Assembly: GCA_900769565.1 (NCBI GenBank)
Contig: CAAGHC010000043.1
Coordinates: 1-45,756, forward strand
Direction of reading: 5' to 3'
Origin: Clostridia bacterium
GTDB lineage: Bacteria; Bacillota; Clostridia; Christensenellales; Borkfalkiaceae
Length of the DNA stretch: 45,756 bases
Position 1 is the first letter of the stretch, and each line of letters begins with the position of its first letter. The notes under the pieces are model-generated. The model was not told where the DNA came from, did not search any database, and saw only the letters and a program-made list of their open reading frames with translations. This document shows positions 45,657 to 45,756 of this stretch, one piece after another. The translations under genes were made by a program, and so were the position numbers.

Positions 45657-45756
45657 ATGGCAGATTGCAAGACTTGCGAATACGAAGATATATGCACAAT
45701 GCCCGACTTTGTGAGAAATGATTTAAAACTATGTAGAACATATCAGCAGAAGAAAC
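45657..45756 (+). CDS. 5' part of the cysteine-rich gene that crosses the circular junction
   Basis: ATG at 45657 with GGGAGG upstream; the frame runs off the end and continues identically at position 1, ending at 264. See the entry at 1-264. Confidence 0.85.
   Translation, partial: MADCKTCEYEDICTMPDFVRNDLKLCRTYQQKK
45678..45756. repeat. 79-bp terminal direct repeat, right copy
   Basis: Identical to bases 1-79; the overlap shows that the contig closes on itself. Confidence 0.95.

Noticed and set aside
1..45756. CRISPR array or diversity-generating retroelement
   Set aside because: No regularly spaced ~30-bp repeats, no reverse transcriptase and no variable/template repeat pair were seen near the tail fibres.

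Overview
The window is the complete genome of a temperate, contractile-tailed (myovirus-type) bacteriophage or excised prophage of a low-GC Firmicute, most likely a gut Clostridia/Lachnospiraceae host. This rests on a full PBSX/Xkd-type contractile tail module, SPP1-like head genes, consensus sigma-A-type promoters, strong Shine-Dalgarno sites and many small cysteine-rich proteins. The first 79 bases are repeated exactly at the end (45678-45756) and one gene reads across the joint. The contig is therefore a closed circle of 45,677 bp, opened arbitrarily.

Layout. (1) 41265 to the end and on to 1659: a rightward run of small accessory genes (zinc-ribbon, membrane and cysteine-rich proteins, an HNH protein, a frameshifted Lar-like gene) ending in dUTPase. 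(2) 1660-8131: an unusual RNA- and regulator-rich region. It holds a tRNA-like element with a reduced anticodon arm, a hairpin-rich RNA with terminator, three small ribbon-helix-helix (RHH) regulators, a predicted membrane protein behind a perfect consensus promoter, and a ~590-nt promoter-to-terminator region without a credible gene. That region folds into many perfect helices and pseudoknots and resembles the large ornate phage RNAs of the ROOL/GOLLD kind. An operon of unknown proteins follows, then a gene-poor stretch of about 0.8 kb. (3) 8154-31931: late genes in canonical order. These are terminase, portal, MuF protein with a toxin-like C-terminus plus candidate immunity gene, tRNA-Met(CAT), scaffold, capsid, connectors, sheath, tube, tail chaperone with a -1 frameshift, tape measure, baseplate, two duplicated tail-fibre cassettes, holins and endolysin. 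(4) 31932-33982: a near-palindromic candidate attP, a large serine integrase and an XRE repressor, the genes being on the minus strand. (5) 34175-41249: early/replication genes. These are Cro-like, RecT, a PD-(D/E)XK nuclease, SSB, RusA, a replisome organizer, a helicase loader, a methyltransferase-like protein and a sigma-like late regulator.

Control circuitry is readable in the sequence. A 15-bp palindrome (AACGGTTTAACCGTT and variants) recurs at the repressor/Cro promoters and several times in the early region, which marks a lysogeny-repressor regulon. A second palindrome (TTAGTCGACTAA) sits in the promoter of the large RNA and of the following operon, and a partial copy lies in the promoter of an adjacent RHH gene. 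This suggests a dedicated RHH switch for the large RNA. A ~107-nt RNA with its own promoter, a 16-bp terminator stem and a possible antiterminator precedes the replisome organizer. The late operon holds several intrinsic-terminator-like hairpins, which suggests antitermination. All family assignments come from motif recognition by eye; no searches were run.
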